Origin: an uncultured Collinsella sp.
Lineage (GTDB): Bacteria > Actinomycetota > Coriobacteriia > Coriobacteriales > Coriobacteriaceae
Direction: 5' to 3'
Assembly: GCA_902494345.1 (NCBI GenBank)
Contig: CABUSV010000009.1
Location: 1 to 64,000 of the forward strand
DNA: 64,000 nucleotides
Positions 9,347-17,784 of the stretch are shown here, in pieces. The notes under the pieces are model-generated. The model had not been told where the DNA came from. It did no database searches and saw only the letters and a program-made list of their open reading frames with translations. Both the position numbers and the translations under genes were made by a program. How positions within the stretch are numbered: the first letter of the stretch is position 1; every line of letters begins with the position of its first letter.

Positions 9347-10387
9347 ATGTCTGAGCTCAACCCCATCCGCATTGCCGTTATCGGCGCCGGCGCCATGGGC
9401 CGCAACCACATCCGCTTTGTCACCGAGGAGCCCGAGGCCGAGCTCGTCGCCATCGCCGACGCCTTTGAGGGCGCCCGCGCCACGGCCGAGGCCGCCGGCG
9501 TGCCGTTTTACACCGATCCCGCCCAGATGATGGACGAGGTCAAGCCCGAGGCCGTCATTATCGCCACCCCCAACGACCTGCACCTGGGCGTTGCTCGCGA
9601 GGCTGTGAAGCGCAACATCGTGCCGCTGGTCGAAAAGCCGATCTCCAACGATCTCGAGGATGCCCAGGCCTTCGCCGCCGAGGCCGAGACCGCCGGCGTG
9701 CCCGTGCTCGTGGGTCAGCACCGTCGCCACAACCCCTTCGTCAACAAGGCCAAGGAAATCATCGAGTCCGGTGAGCTGGGCAAGCTCACCGTGTCGAGCT
9801 TCCACTACATGATCTATAAGAATGACGAGTATTTCGATGTCGAGTGGCGCCGCAAGAAGGGTGCCGGCCCGATCCTGGTCAACCTGGTGCACGACGTCGA
9901 CCTGCTCCGCTACCTGCTGGGCGAGCCCGTTGCCGTCCAGGGTATGCAGTCCAGCGCCGCCCGCGGTTTTGAGACCGAGGACTCCGCCGTGGTCAACATC
10001 CGTTTTGCCGACGGCGCGCTCGCGAGCATGACCATCTCTGACGCCACCGCCAGCCCCTGGAACTGGGAGGCGACCGCTCGCGAGGATCCGCAGTACCGCC
10101 CCTTCGACGCCGACGCCTACTTTATCGGCGGCACCAAGGGCGCCCTTTCGCTGCCCCGCCTGCACCAGTTCTCCTACGACGGCGCCTCTAACTGGCACAA
10201 GCCGCTGCAGATGGAGATTCCGGCCGTCGACCCGGCGTTGCCGCACAAGATGCAGCTCAAGCACTTTGTGAGGGTTGTCCGCCGCGAGGTCGAGCCCGTC
10301 GTGACCCCCGCCGATAACGTTAAGACGCTCACGCTTCTCAACGCCATCAAGGAGGCCGCCGAGACCGGCCAGCTCGTCGAGCTGTAA
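9347..10387 (+). CDS. Gfo/Idh/MocA family oxidoreductase
   Basis: A 346-aa dehydrogenase of the glucose-fructose oxidoreductase family. The N-terminal Rossmann fold begins IAVIGAGAMGRNH. The conserved EKP lysine motif is near residue 97 (VEKPIS), and the usual C-terminal alpha/beta substrate domain contains HDVDLLRYLLG, with the conserved D-x-x-x-H-like region. Members oxidise sugars, inositols or amino sugars with NAD(P). It is third in the SDR-MFS cluster and has a good ribosome site (AAGGAG). Confidence 0.87.
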   Translation: MSELNPIRIAVIGAGAMGRNHIRFVTEEPEAELVAIADAFEGARATAEAAGVPFYTDPAQMMDEVKPEAVIIATPNDLHLGVAREAVKRNIVPLVEKPISNDLEDAQAFAAEAETAGVPVLVGQHRRHNPFVNKAKEIIESGELGKLTVSSFHYMIYKNDEYFDVEWRRKKGAGPILVNLVHDVDLLRYLLGEPVAVQGMQSSAARGFETEDSAVVNIRFADGALASMTISDATASPWNWEATAREDPQYRPFDADAYFIGGTKGALSLPRLHQFSYDGASNWHKPLQMEIPAVDPALPHKMQLKHFVRVVRREVEPVVTPADNVKTLTLLNAIKEAAETGQLVEL

Positions 10388-10448
10388 CGCTGTATTAGGG
10401 CAGGCCTCGGCAGAAACCCCATGCCGAGCCCTTCGGTCCGCCACCAAC

Positions 10449-10498
10449 AAGCCCCTCTTCTTTGCCCTGCGAGCAGCCTCCTGCCCGCGGGGCTTTTT
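10449..10498 (+). terminator. Terminator of the SDR-MFS-Gfo/Idh cluster
   Basis: AAGCCCC (10449-10455) pairs with GGGGCTT (10489-10495) and is followed by TTTTT. An inner stem (GCGaGCAG / CTGCcCGC) shortens the apparent loop. Confidence 0.65.
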
Positions 10499-10558
10499 GC
10501 TACCTTGCCGACGATTATTCTGGAGCGAGGCTATTTTGCGTCTCAGCTTGGTTCGTTC

Positions 10559-10718
10559 GCCACGAAATGGGCCTATCTACTACGCTTAACCGATCACCCT
10601 CAAGCACGCCGAATTTCTCGAGATAAAAACCGCAGGTAAACGGCTTGCCGACTTTCGGTAAAACCAGGTATGGTCAACCCCTACGGGTAAAACGTAGTAG
10701 ATAGGCCGTTTTCGTGGC
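10559..10718. repeat. 160-bp inverted-terminus element, copy A
   Basis: 26-bp termini at 10559-10584 and 10693-10718 match in inverted orientation at 24 of 26 positions (core CCTATCTACTACG / CGTAGTAGATAGG). The interior, read on the minus strand, is clearly homologous to the element at 41335-41494, which has the same length. It has no ORF of note. Similarity continues about 25-35 bp past each end. The rest of 10388-10800 holds the terminator above and the tex ribosome site. Confidence 0.75.
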
Positions 10719-10800
10719 GCGGTCCCAAAACAGCCTTTTGGGACGGGTGGTATCCTTGGTAGCCCTGTGCTGCAAACGCACCTTAAACGCAAGGAGTCCC

Positions 10801-12948
10801 ATGGATCTTATCGCCCAGCTCGCCCGCGAGCTCAACCTTAAGGCCGCCAACATCGAGGCGGCCGTCAAGCTCATCGACGAGGGCAACACCATCCCCTTTA
10901 TCTCGCGCTACCGCAAGGAAGCCACGGGCGGCATGGACGACGTCGCCCTGCGCGCACTCGACGAGCGACTGTCCTACCTGCGCAATCTTGAGCAGCGTAA
11001 AGAGGACGTCATTCTGCTCATCGACGCCCAGGGCAAACTCACGCCCGAACTCGAGCAGCAGATTCGCGAGGCCACGCAGCTCCAGCGTGTCGAGGACCTC
11101 TACAAGCCCTACCGCAAAAAGCGCATGACCCGCGCACAGAAGGCCCGCGAGGCCGGCCTGGAGCCGCTTGCCAACATGATCATCATGCAGGCCTCGGCCA
11201 AGGGCAGCGCGCTCGACACCGCCGCGGCATACGTCAACGAGGAGGCCGGCTTCGACACGCCCGAGAAGGCGCTCGCCGGCGCCGCCGACATCGTGGCCGA
11301 GACGGTGGCCGAAGACCCCGAGAACGTCGCCGACCTGCGCGCCTTTACGCAAAACACCGCCGACATCATCGTCGAGGCCACCGACCCCGCCGAGAAGACC
11401 CCCTACGAGCCGTACTACAGCTATGATGAGCCGCTGCGCCGCATCCCCAACCACCGTGTGCTGGCTATCGACCGCGGTGAGCGCGAGGGCAAGCTCCGCG
11501 TGCGCGTGAACGTCGACGGCGCCGCTGCCACGGCACGCCTCGGCAGCCGTTGGCCCCGACGCCAAGGCGTCTTCGCGTCCGTCTTTGACGCCGCCATCGC
11601 CGACGGTTACAAGCGCCTGATGGCCCCCTCGCTGGAACGCGAGGCCCGCGCCAAGCTCACCGTTCGCGCCCAGACCGAGGCCATCAACGTCTTTGCCAAG
11701 AACCTTGAGGGCCTGCTCTCGGCACGCCCCGTGCGCGGCGCCCGCGTGCTCGCGCTCGATCCGGGCTACCGCACCGGCTGCAAGGTCGCCGTTATGGACG
11801 AGACCGGCAAGCTGCTCGACCACGGCGTGGTCTACCCCACCAAGCCGCGCCACGACGTCGCCGGCACCAAGCGCGAGCTCGCCCGTCTCGTCAAGAAGGA
11901 CGGCGTCAACACCATCGTCATCGGCAACGGCACCGCCAGCCGCGAGACCGAGGAAGTCGTCTCGGAGTTCATTGCCGAGCAGGCGCCCAGCCTTCGCTAC
12001 ACCATCGTTAACGAAGCCGGCGCGTCGGTGTACTCCGCCTCCGAGCTCGCCAGCCAGGAGTATCCCGACCTGGACGTCACCGTGCGTGGCGCCATGAGCC
12101 TGGGCCGTCGCCTGCAAGACCCGCTGGCAGAGCTCGTCAAGATTCCGCCCCAGTCTATCGGCGTTGGCCAGTACCAGCACGACCTTGACCAGGCCGAGCT
12201 CTCGCGCACTCTGGGCCACGTGGTGGAGGACGTCGTTAACCGCGTGGGCGTCGACGTAAACACCGCGAGCGCAAGCCTGCTGGGATATGTATCGGGCATC
12301 ACGCCGAGCGTGGCCAAAAACATCGTGGCCTACCGCGAGGAAAACGGCGCCTTTACCGATCGCCGCCAGCTTAAGAAGGTCCCCAAGCTGGGACCCAAGG
12401 CATACCTGAACGCCGCGGGTTTCCTGCGCATTAGCGGCGGCAAGAACCCACTCGACGCGACAAGCGTCCACCCCGAGAGCTACGAGGTGGCCACGTCCGT
12501 CCTGAAGCGCGCCGGCGTTGGGGCCAGCGAGCTCAGCCGCGGCGGCGTGCCCGACATCGAGCGCCGCCTGGGCAGCATCTCGGCGCTGGCAAGCGACCTG
12601 AACTGCGGCACCCTCACGCTCATCGACATCGTCAACGAGCTCAAGAAGCCCGGCCGCGACCCGCGCGACGACGCGCCCGAGGTGGTCTTTAGCCGCTCGG
12701 CGCTTTCCATCGACGACCTGGAACCCGGCATGGAACTCAAGGGCACGGTGCGCAACGTTGTGGACTTTGGCGCCTTCGTCGACGTGGGCGTGCACCAGGA
12801 CGGCCTCGTGCACATCTCCAAACTGGCCAACCACTTCGTCAAGCACCCGAGCGACGTGGTGCGCGTCGGTGACACGGTCAAGGTGTGGATTGAAAAGGTC
12901 GATCGCGACCGCAAGAAGATCTCCCTCACCATGGTGCAGGGCAAGTAA
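10801..12948 (+). CDS. tex: Tex-like transcription accessory / RNA-binding protein
   Basis: 715 aa, close to the usual Tex length. The start ATG follows AAGGAG by 5 nt; upstream in-frame codons lie inside the repeat flank. Domains in order: Tex N-terminal helical region, YqgF/RNase H-like fold (about 320-450, LDPGYRTGCKVAVMD), helix-hairpin-helix pair (about 490-560) and a C-terminal S1 domain (about 640-710, GTVRNVVDFGAFVDVGVHQDG). Tex binds nucleic acids and affects transcription elongation and virulence traits in other bacteria. It is monocistronic. Confidence 0.95.
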   Translation: MDLIAQLARELNLKAANIEAAVKLIDEGNTIPFISRYRKEATGGMDDVALRALDERLSYLRNLEQRKEDVILLIDAQGKLTPELEQQIREATQLQRVEDLYKPYRKKRMTRAQKAREAGLEPLANMIIMQASAKGSALDTAAAYVNEEAGFDTPEKALAGAADIVAETVAEDPENVADLRAFTQNTADIIVEATDPAEKTPYEPYYSYDEPLRRIPNHRVLAIDRGEREGKLRVRVNVDGAAATARLGSRWPRRQGVFASVFDAAIADGYKRLMAPSLEREARAKLTVRAQTEAINVFAKNLEGLLSARPVRGARVLALDPGYRTGCKVAVMDETGKLLDHGVVYPTKPRHDVAGTKRELARLVKKDGVNTIVIGNGTASRETEEVVSEFIAEQAPSLRYTIVNEAGASVYSASELASQEYPDLDVTVRGAMSLGRRLQDPLAELVKIPPQSIGVGQYQHDLDQAELSRTLGHVVEDVVNRVGVDVNTASASLLGYVSGITPSVAKNIVAYREENGAFTDRRQLKKVPKLGPKAYLNAAGFLRISGGKNPLDATSVHPESYEVATSVLKRAGVGASELSRGGVPDIERRLGSISALASDLNCGTLTLIDIVNELKKPGRDPRDDAPEVVFSRSALSIDDLEPGMELKGTVRNVVDFGAFVDVGVHQDGLVHISKLANHFVKHPSDVVRVGDTVKVWIEKVDRDRKKISLTMVQGK

Positions 12949-12957
12949 ACCGCCAAA

Positions 12958-13173
12958 GCAAAGGTACCCCCTGCAGCGACGTGCAAAATCGCGAGTATTC
13001 TGCAAATTCCACCGTTCCGGATGCCCCTCAGAGACGAAAAAGCAAAAAACGGCCCCCGTTTTAGCGTCGTCAGAGCCAAAACGGGGGCCGTTCCGTGCTT
13101 CACCCAACTGGTAAAAGCCTTTACCTTGCTGAATACTCTCAATTTTGCACGGCGCAGGCAGGGGTACCTTTGC
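12958..13173. repeat. Inverted-repeat element, family 2 copy 1
   Basis: 48-bp arms at 12958-13005 and 13126-13173 are inverted copies of each other with a few mismatches (shared core GTGCAAAAT and GAGTATTC). They enclose a strong GC hairpin. A related pair of arms occurs at 44892-45134. The right end abuts a fragment that resembles the 3' end of the aldolase gene. Confidence 0.7.
13048..13092 (-). terminator. Terminator inside the family 2 element
   Basis: AACGGCCCCCGTTTT (13048-13062) pairs perfectly with 13078-13092. On the minus strand the stem runs into TTTTTTGCTTTTT, so it can end transcription from the aldolase gene. On the plus strand it follows tex but lacks a T-run. Confidence 0.65.
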
Positions 13174-13174
13174 C

Positions 13175-13216
13175 CACGGCAGGATATGGAAGCCAAGCGC
13201 CAACTTGCTGGCAAGC
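13175..13216 (-). pseudogene. Fragment matching the 3' end of the aldolase gene
   Basis: 19 bp at 13175-13193 are identical to the last codons of the aldolase gene (13332-13350), encoding LGFHILP. The next 20 bp are diverged but still alignable (ASKLALGFHILP against AKDIAALGFHILP). No stop follows in frame. It looks like the remnant of a second aldolase copy, cut exactly where the inverted-repeat element begins. Confidence 0.5.
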
Positions 13217-13228
13217 TCGTGTCGGCAG

Positions 13229-13298
13229 CCCCGGCCTTTCCTTTGCCTAGCGCGACCCTCGAGAAGCGCGTGAGCGATAGGGAAAGGAAAGGCCGGGG
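13229..13298. repeat. Long hairpin between aldolase fragment and aldolase gene
   Basis: A 16-bp perfect stem (13229-13244 with 13283-13298) starts CCCCGGCC and encloses about 38 nt. There is no T-run on either strand. Confidence 0.6.
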
Positions 13299-13329
13299 CG
13301 AGCAGCCCGCGGCGTAGCCAGTGTTCGCG

Positions 13330-14034
13330 TTACGGCAGGATATGGAAGCCCAAAGCGGCGATATCCTTGGCAAAGCCGCGCACGGTATCGAGCGAGACCT
13401 CGTACGGGTCGCGACCGATGTTCTTGCGCTTGGCCAGGATGCTGTTGGGTACCGTGATAATCTGGCAACCGCAGGCCTCGGCCTGATAAATGTTGATAAG
13501 CTCGCGCGTGGACGCCCACAGGACCTCACAGTTGGACTTGGCAGCGGCCTTCTTGACCGACTCCGTCATAAACGGAATGGGGTCGACGCCGGTGTCGGCG
13601 ATGCGGCCGGCAAAGAGCGAGATGATGGACGGCGTCTCGGTGTCAACGGCCTCGACCATCTCGTCAACCTGCTTAGGCGTAAAGATGGTGGTGACGTTGA
13701 CCTTGATGCCGTCGGCCGAAAGCTTGCGCACCAGCTCGGCGGTGGACTCGCCCTTGGTGGTCACGCACGGAATCTTGACGTAGACGTTCTCGGCCCAGGT
13801 AGCGATCTCGCGCGCCTCGACCTCCATGGTCTCGACGTCGTCGGCAAAGACCTCAAACGAGACGGACACATCGGTGATATGGGCCAGGACCTCCTTGGCA
13901 AACGCGCGGTAATCCGTCACGCCGCCCTTCTTCATAAGGGACGGGTTGGTCGTGAAACCCTGAACGTTGCCGTTCTCGTACATGTCGAGCATGCCCTCGA
14001 GGTTTGCACCGTCAGCGAACACCTTGATTGCCAT
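13330..14034 (-). CDS. Transaldolase/fructose-6-phosphate aldolase family protein
   Basis: A 234-aa single-domain TIM barrel of the FSA/short transaldolase group (about 220 aa usual). The start ATG at 14034 has AAAGGAA 8 nt upstream. Seen are the N-terminal D-G-A-N (FADGANLEGM), TTNPSL near residue 25, and the Schiff-base lysine in VYVKIP near residue 85-90. It should cleave or form fructose-6-phosphate-type aldols, or transfer dihydroxyacetone; the two activities cannot be separated by sequence alone. It is transcribed alone or with the upstream HAD gene on the same strand. Confidence 0.88.
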   Translation of the reverse strand: MAIKVFADGANLEGMLDMYENGNVQGFTTNPSLMKKGGVTDYRAFAKEVLAHITDVSVSFEVFADDVETMEVEAREIATWAENVYVKIPCVTTKGESTAELVRKLSADGIKVNVTTIFTPKQVDEMVEAVDTETPSIISLFAGRIADTGVDPIPFMTESVKKAAAKSNCEVLWASTRELINIYQAEACGCQIITVPNSILAKRKNIGRDPYEVSLDTVRGFAKDIAALGFHILP

Positions 14035-14227
14035 CTGCCTGATTCCTTTCGTTAGCATACGGCCGATAAACTGCTAAACACTTTACCTACGTTTATCAAG
14101 GCGTGAGCTGCGGTTTTTTATCTTCTCGGCGAACGGTATAAACACCTCAGTGTTTGGATTGATAAATCGATTGAGCATGCAAAAGCAAAGAGTCGCAGTT
14201 TGAGCAAGCGTCAGAACGCGGGATTCA

Positions 14228-15055
14228 TTAGATGAGGCCAAAATGCTGCATCGCTGTGACGGTGCCGTCGTGTGCGACATCATCAGTCACGTAGTCGGCG
14301 AGCGCCTTGACCTCGGGCATGGCGTTGCCCATGGCCACGGCCGTCTCGACAGCGGCGAGCATACCCAGATCGTTGCCGGAATCGCCAAAGCCAAAGGTGC
14401 GCGCGTTGCCGGTGCGACCCAGGTATTCCAGCGCTCGCGCCACGCCCACGCCCTTGTCAATGCCCTTGGGACTCAGCTCGCGATTCTGACCACCGGTGTT
14501 GCACAGCTCAAACTCGCGATCGATAAAGCCGTCATCGTTGGCTACGCGAGCCAGGTAGCTCGCGACGATGCACACCTTGCCCACGCGCAGACGGCCGTCG
14601 ACGCGCATTTCCTCGGTGCTGTGCACCACAGAAGTGCCGATCAGAGACGACTGCTCAACACCCGCGGGTTCCAGGGCAAAAGTAGCCACGTTGGTCTCGA
14701 AAAAGGCCTCAATCCCTGCCGCGGCCATACGGCGCGCAAGCTCCTCGATAACGTCCTCGTCAAAGCAGTCCTCATGCACCACGCGGCCCTCGACCTCGAG
14801 CGTCGCTCCCGCCATGGCAACGACACCCGCCGGGTTCAGCGCGCGCAGGCCATCGGCAATCAGCCACAAGGGACGACCCGTGCAGATAAATGCCTGGTGT
14901 CCCGCGTCGCGCAGACGATGAAACGCCTCGACGACCGCCTGCGAGGGGTGAACCGCCGAAAAGTCCTTGTCGGTCATGTTGTCGGGATCGAACGACGTCA
15001 GCGTGCCGTCCACGTCAAAAAAGAGCACGGCGGAATCGGGGCACGCATCAATCAT
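14228..15055 (-). CDS. Cof-type HAD phosphatase
   Basis: 275 aa. HAD motif I is FFDVDGTL near residue 12, motif II is ICTGRP, and motifs III/IV include the C-terminal GFGDSGNDLGML. A large C2B-type cap lies between them, placing it in the Cof/YbiV subfamily, whose members dephosphorylate sugar phosphates or nucleotides. The start ATG at 15055 has GAAAGGAA upstream; the frame is open 12 codons further. It is divergent from rlmKL. Confidence 0.88.
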   Translation of the reverse strand: MIDACPDSAVLFFDVDGTLTSFDPDNMTDKDFSAVHPSQAVVEAFHRLRDAGHQAFICTGRPLWLIADGLRALNPAGVVAMAGATLEVEGRVVHEDCFDEDVIEELARRMAAAGIEAFFETNVATFALEPAGVEQSSLIGTSVVHSTEEMRVDGRLRVGKVCIVASYLARVANDDGFIDREFELCNTGGQNRELSPKGIDKGVGVARALEYLGRTGNARTFGFGDSGNDLGMLAAVETAVAMGNAMPEVKALADYVTDDVAHDGTVTAMQHFGLI

Positions 15056-15130
15056 ATGGGTTCCTTTCGGGGGCGAGAGTAAACGAAGCATCCATCATAT
15101 AATGGAGCGACGCAACCAGAGAGGTCACCC

Positions 15131-17689
15131 ATGGAATTTTACGCAAGCTGCCCCGAGGGCTTTGAGTCCGCACTCGCCGATGAGCTTAAACGCCTCGGGC
15201 TTTCGCATGTTCGCCGGCTGAAGGGCCGCGCTACATTTGAGGGCGAGCTCGAAGAAGGCTACCGCGCCTGTCTGTGGTCGCGCCTGGCGAGCCGTGTGTT
15301 CGTGGTACTCGGGCGCTTTGAGGCGCAGGATGCCGATGAACTGTACGACAGCGTTTACGACATCGCCTGGGAGACCATCATCCGCCCCGGCGCCACCATC
15401 GCCATCACCGCCCGCGGCGTGACCGAGCAGCTGCGCAACACGCGCTTCTCGGCCCTGCGCGCCAAGGACGCGCTGTGCGACCGTCTGGCCGAGACCACGG
15501 GCCGTCGCGCCGATGTCGACGCTGCCGATCCCGACGTTCACCTGTTGCTTTCGCTGCGCCAGCGCCGCGCGAGCATCAGCCTGGACCTTTCGGGCGACCC
15601 GCTGTTCAAGCGCCTGCCGCCCGCGGCGACCCGTGCCGGCGAGGGTGCGCACGTGTTGCGCCCCGACTACGCCGCCCTGGTGCTGGCGCAGGTCGGCTGG
15701 ACCGCACTGTGCGAGCGCGAGCTGACGGCCGATGATTACGAGAACGAAGCCCTGCCCACGCTGATCGATGCCTCGTGCGCCGGCGGCGGCCTGTTGCTGG
15801 AAGCCGTGAACATTCTGACCGACCGCGCCCCGGGCGCCACACGCGAGCGCTGGGGCTTTGAGGGCTGGCAGCTGCACGACGCCGCCCTGTGGGAGCAGCT
15901 GCTTGCCGAGGCGCGCGAGCGCGAAGCGGCAGCGCGCGAGCGCCAGGCGCGCATCGTGGCTGTAGACATCGACCCCGCCGCCCGCAAGACCGCCGAGCGC
16001 ATGGTCAAGTGCGCCGGCTATAAGCGTTTTGTCGACTTTTGCGCTGCCAAGCCAGCCACCATGCTGGACCATGCGGGCGCCGTCGCCGGTGCCGCCGTGG
16101 TCGCGGATACGACCGAGACCCCGCTTTCGCTCATGCACGACGCCATGACGTTGGTAGGCGAGCTGCGCCGCGCGCCCGAGCTTGCCGCAGCGCCGGTCGC
16201 CGCGCTCACCCGCGACGGATTGCTGGCCCGCGCGCTCCATGCCGAGCCCGCGCGCTCCATCGCCGTCATGCCCAATAACGAGGAGGCGGCTATTGAGGTT
16301 TGGCCTTCGCTCGACCACGCCGCCGCAGCGTTTGAGGCTGCGACCAGTGCAGATGCCGAGGAGCAGACCGCAGATGCCCAAGGCGAAGCCGCTGCTTCCG
16401 CCATGCCCGAGCCTGCCGCCATGCTCGACCTGGGCGACGGCAAGCCGCTGCCCGTGCTCATTCCCGAGTCTGAGCAGTTCGCCAACCGCCTGCGCAAGAA
16501 TGCCCGCCTGCGCCGCAAGTGGGCCAAGCGCGAGGGCGTGAGCTGCTACCGCGTCTACGATGCCGACCTGCCCGACTACTCCGCCGCCATCGACCTGTAC
16601 GAGGGCTGCCCGCAGACGCCGGGCCGCTGGCTCGTCATCGCCGAATACGCCGCACCCAAGACCATCGACCCCGCGCTTGCCCAGGCCCGCATGCTCGACA
16701 TCTTGGCCATCGCGCCGCGTATTCTTGATGTTCCGGCCGAGCACGTGCACGCCAAGGCCCGCATGCGTTCGCGCGGCGGCTCGCAGTACGGCAAACAGGG
16801 CGCCGGCAAGGGTGGCTCGGGCGAGCGCGCCAACATCGCGCGCCGTCGTCTGCCGCTCATCGAAGAGGGCGGCCTTACCTTTGCCGTCAACTTTGACGAC
16901 TATTTGGATGTGGGTATCTTCTTGGATCACCGCGTCACCCGCAACCTGGTGCGCGAGCACGCCAAACAGGCACGCCGCTTCCTCAATCTGTTCGCCTATA
17001 CCGGCACCGCCACCTGCTATGCGGCAGACGGCGGCGTCGAGGAGACCGTGACGGTCGACCTCTCGAACACCTACCTAGACTGGGCCGAGCGCAACATGCG
17101 CCAGAACGGCTTTGTGGGGCCGCAGCATCACTTTGTGCGCGACGACGTGCTCGCCTGGATTCGCGACCAGCGCCAGACGCGCAACCGCTGGGACCTAATC
17201 TTTGTCGACCCGCCCACGTTTTCGAACTCGTCCAAGATGGGCCGCCGCACCTGGGATGTCCAGCGCGACCATGTTGAGCTTTTGGCCGGCGTTTCACGCC
17301 TGCTTGCACAGGGCGGCCATGCCATCTTTAGCTGCAACCTGCGCGGTTTCCGCCCCGAAACGCGCAAGCTCGCGCGCGCGGGCGTCGTGCTGGAGGACAT
17401 TACGGCGCAGACCATCCCCGAGGATTTCGCACGCAACCAGAAGGTGCACCACTGCTATATCGTGCGCCGCCTGCCCATCGAGGACGCCATGGCCGAAGTC
17501 GGCTTTAGCGCCGAGGAGATTGCCGAGCGCGTCGAGGAGCTGCGCAATCCCGAAGCCCGCAAGCCTCGCGCGGCAGCGCCCGCGCACGTGCAGGCAGGCG
17601 ACCGGGGGCCGCGCGGCAACGGCAAACCCTCCCCCGCCGGTAAACCAAAAAAGAAGAAGTTCTACGCCAGCAAACCCAGAGGCAAATAA
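15131..17689 (+). CDS. rlmL: RlmKL-like fused 23S rRNA methyltransferase
   Basis: 852 aa against about 700 in E. coli. The N-terminus begins MEFYASCPEGFE, followed by a THUMP region and an RlmL-type MTase with an SAM-binding DIDP motif (about residue 277). The C-terminal RlmK-type MTase (about 590-800) has FLNLFAYTGTATCYAA and the catalytic-loop VDPPTFSNSSKM. The RlmL half lacks the expected NPPY: at about residue 326 the chain reads VVADTTET, followed by a long Ala-rich insert (about 330-430) absent from typical members. The C-terminal 50 residues are basic and low in complexity. The m7G2069 half looks active; the m2G2445 half may not be. Confidence 0.85.
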   Translation: MEFYASCPEGFESALADELKRLGLSHVRRLKGRATFEGELEEGYRACLWSRLASRVFVVLGRFEAQDADELYDSVYDIAWETIIRPGATIAITARGVTEQLRNTRFSALRAKDALCDRLAETTGRRADVDAADPDVHLLLSLRQRRASISLDLSGDPLFKRLPPAATRAGEGAHVLRPDYAALVLAQVGWTALCERELTADDYENEALPTLIDASCAGGGLLLEAVNILTDRAPGATRERWGFEGWQLHDAALWEQLLAEAREREAAARERQARIVAVDIDPAARKTAERMVKCAGYKRFVDFCAAKPATMLDHAGAVAGAAVVADTTETPLSLMHDAMTLVGELRRAPELAAAPVAALTRDGLLARALHAEPARSIAVMPNNEEAAIEVWPSLDHAAAAFEAATSADAEEQTADAQGEAAASAMPEPAAMLDLGDGKPLPVLIPESEQFANRLRKNARLRRKWAKREGVSCYRVYDADLPDYSAAIDLYEGCPQTPGRWLVIAEYAAPKTIDPALAQARMLDILAIAPRILDVPAEHVHAKARMRSRGGSQYGKQGAGKGGSGERANIARRRLPLIEEGGLTFAVNFDDYLDVGIFLDHRVTRNLVREHAKQARRFLNLFAYTGTATCYAADGGVEETVTVDLSNTYLDWAERNMRQNGFVGPQHHFVRDDVLAWIRDQRQTRNRWDLIFVDPPTFSNSSKMGRRTWDVQRDHVELLAGVSRLLAQGGHAIFSCNLRGFRPETRKLARAGVVLEDITAQTIPEDFARNQKVHHCYIVRRLPIEDAMAEVGFSAEEIAERVEELRNPEARKPRAAAPAHVQAGDRGPRGNGKPSPAGKPKKKKFYASKPRGK

Positions 17690-17693
17690 ACAA

Positions 17694-17760
17694 AGTTGCG
17701 GTGGAATACGGACTGCTTTGCCTGGAATTAGGCAAATTTAGACCGTATTTCACCGCAACT
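17694..17760. terminator. Bidirectional nested hairpin between converging genes
   Basis: 18-bp arms (17694-17711 and 17743-17760, one mismatch) surround a second stem (TTTGCCT / AGGCAAA). It sits between rlmKL and the converging response regulator gene and probably terminates both. Confidence 0.55.
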
Positions 17761-17784
17761 CATATTGGGATGGCGGACGCCGTC

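Noticed and set aside
7493..10450. 985-codon minus-strand open frame opposite the SDR, MFS and Gfo/Idh genes
   Set aside because: It is the antisense shadow of three clear genes in GC-rich sequence; its product is a His/Gly/Val-rich low-complexity chain with no recognisable domain.
10783..13203. 806-codon minus-strand frame opposite tex
   Set aside because: Shadow frame. Its first codons happen to include the aldolase-like LGFHILP fragment, which is reported separately.
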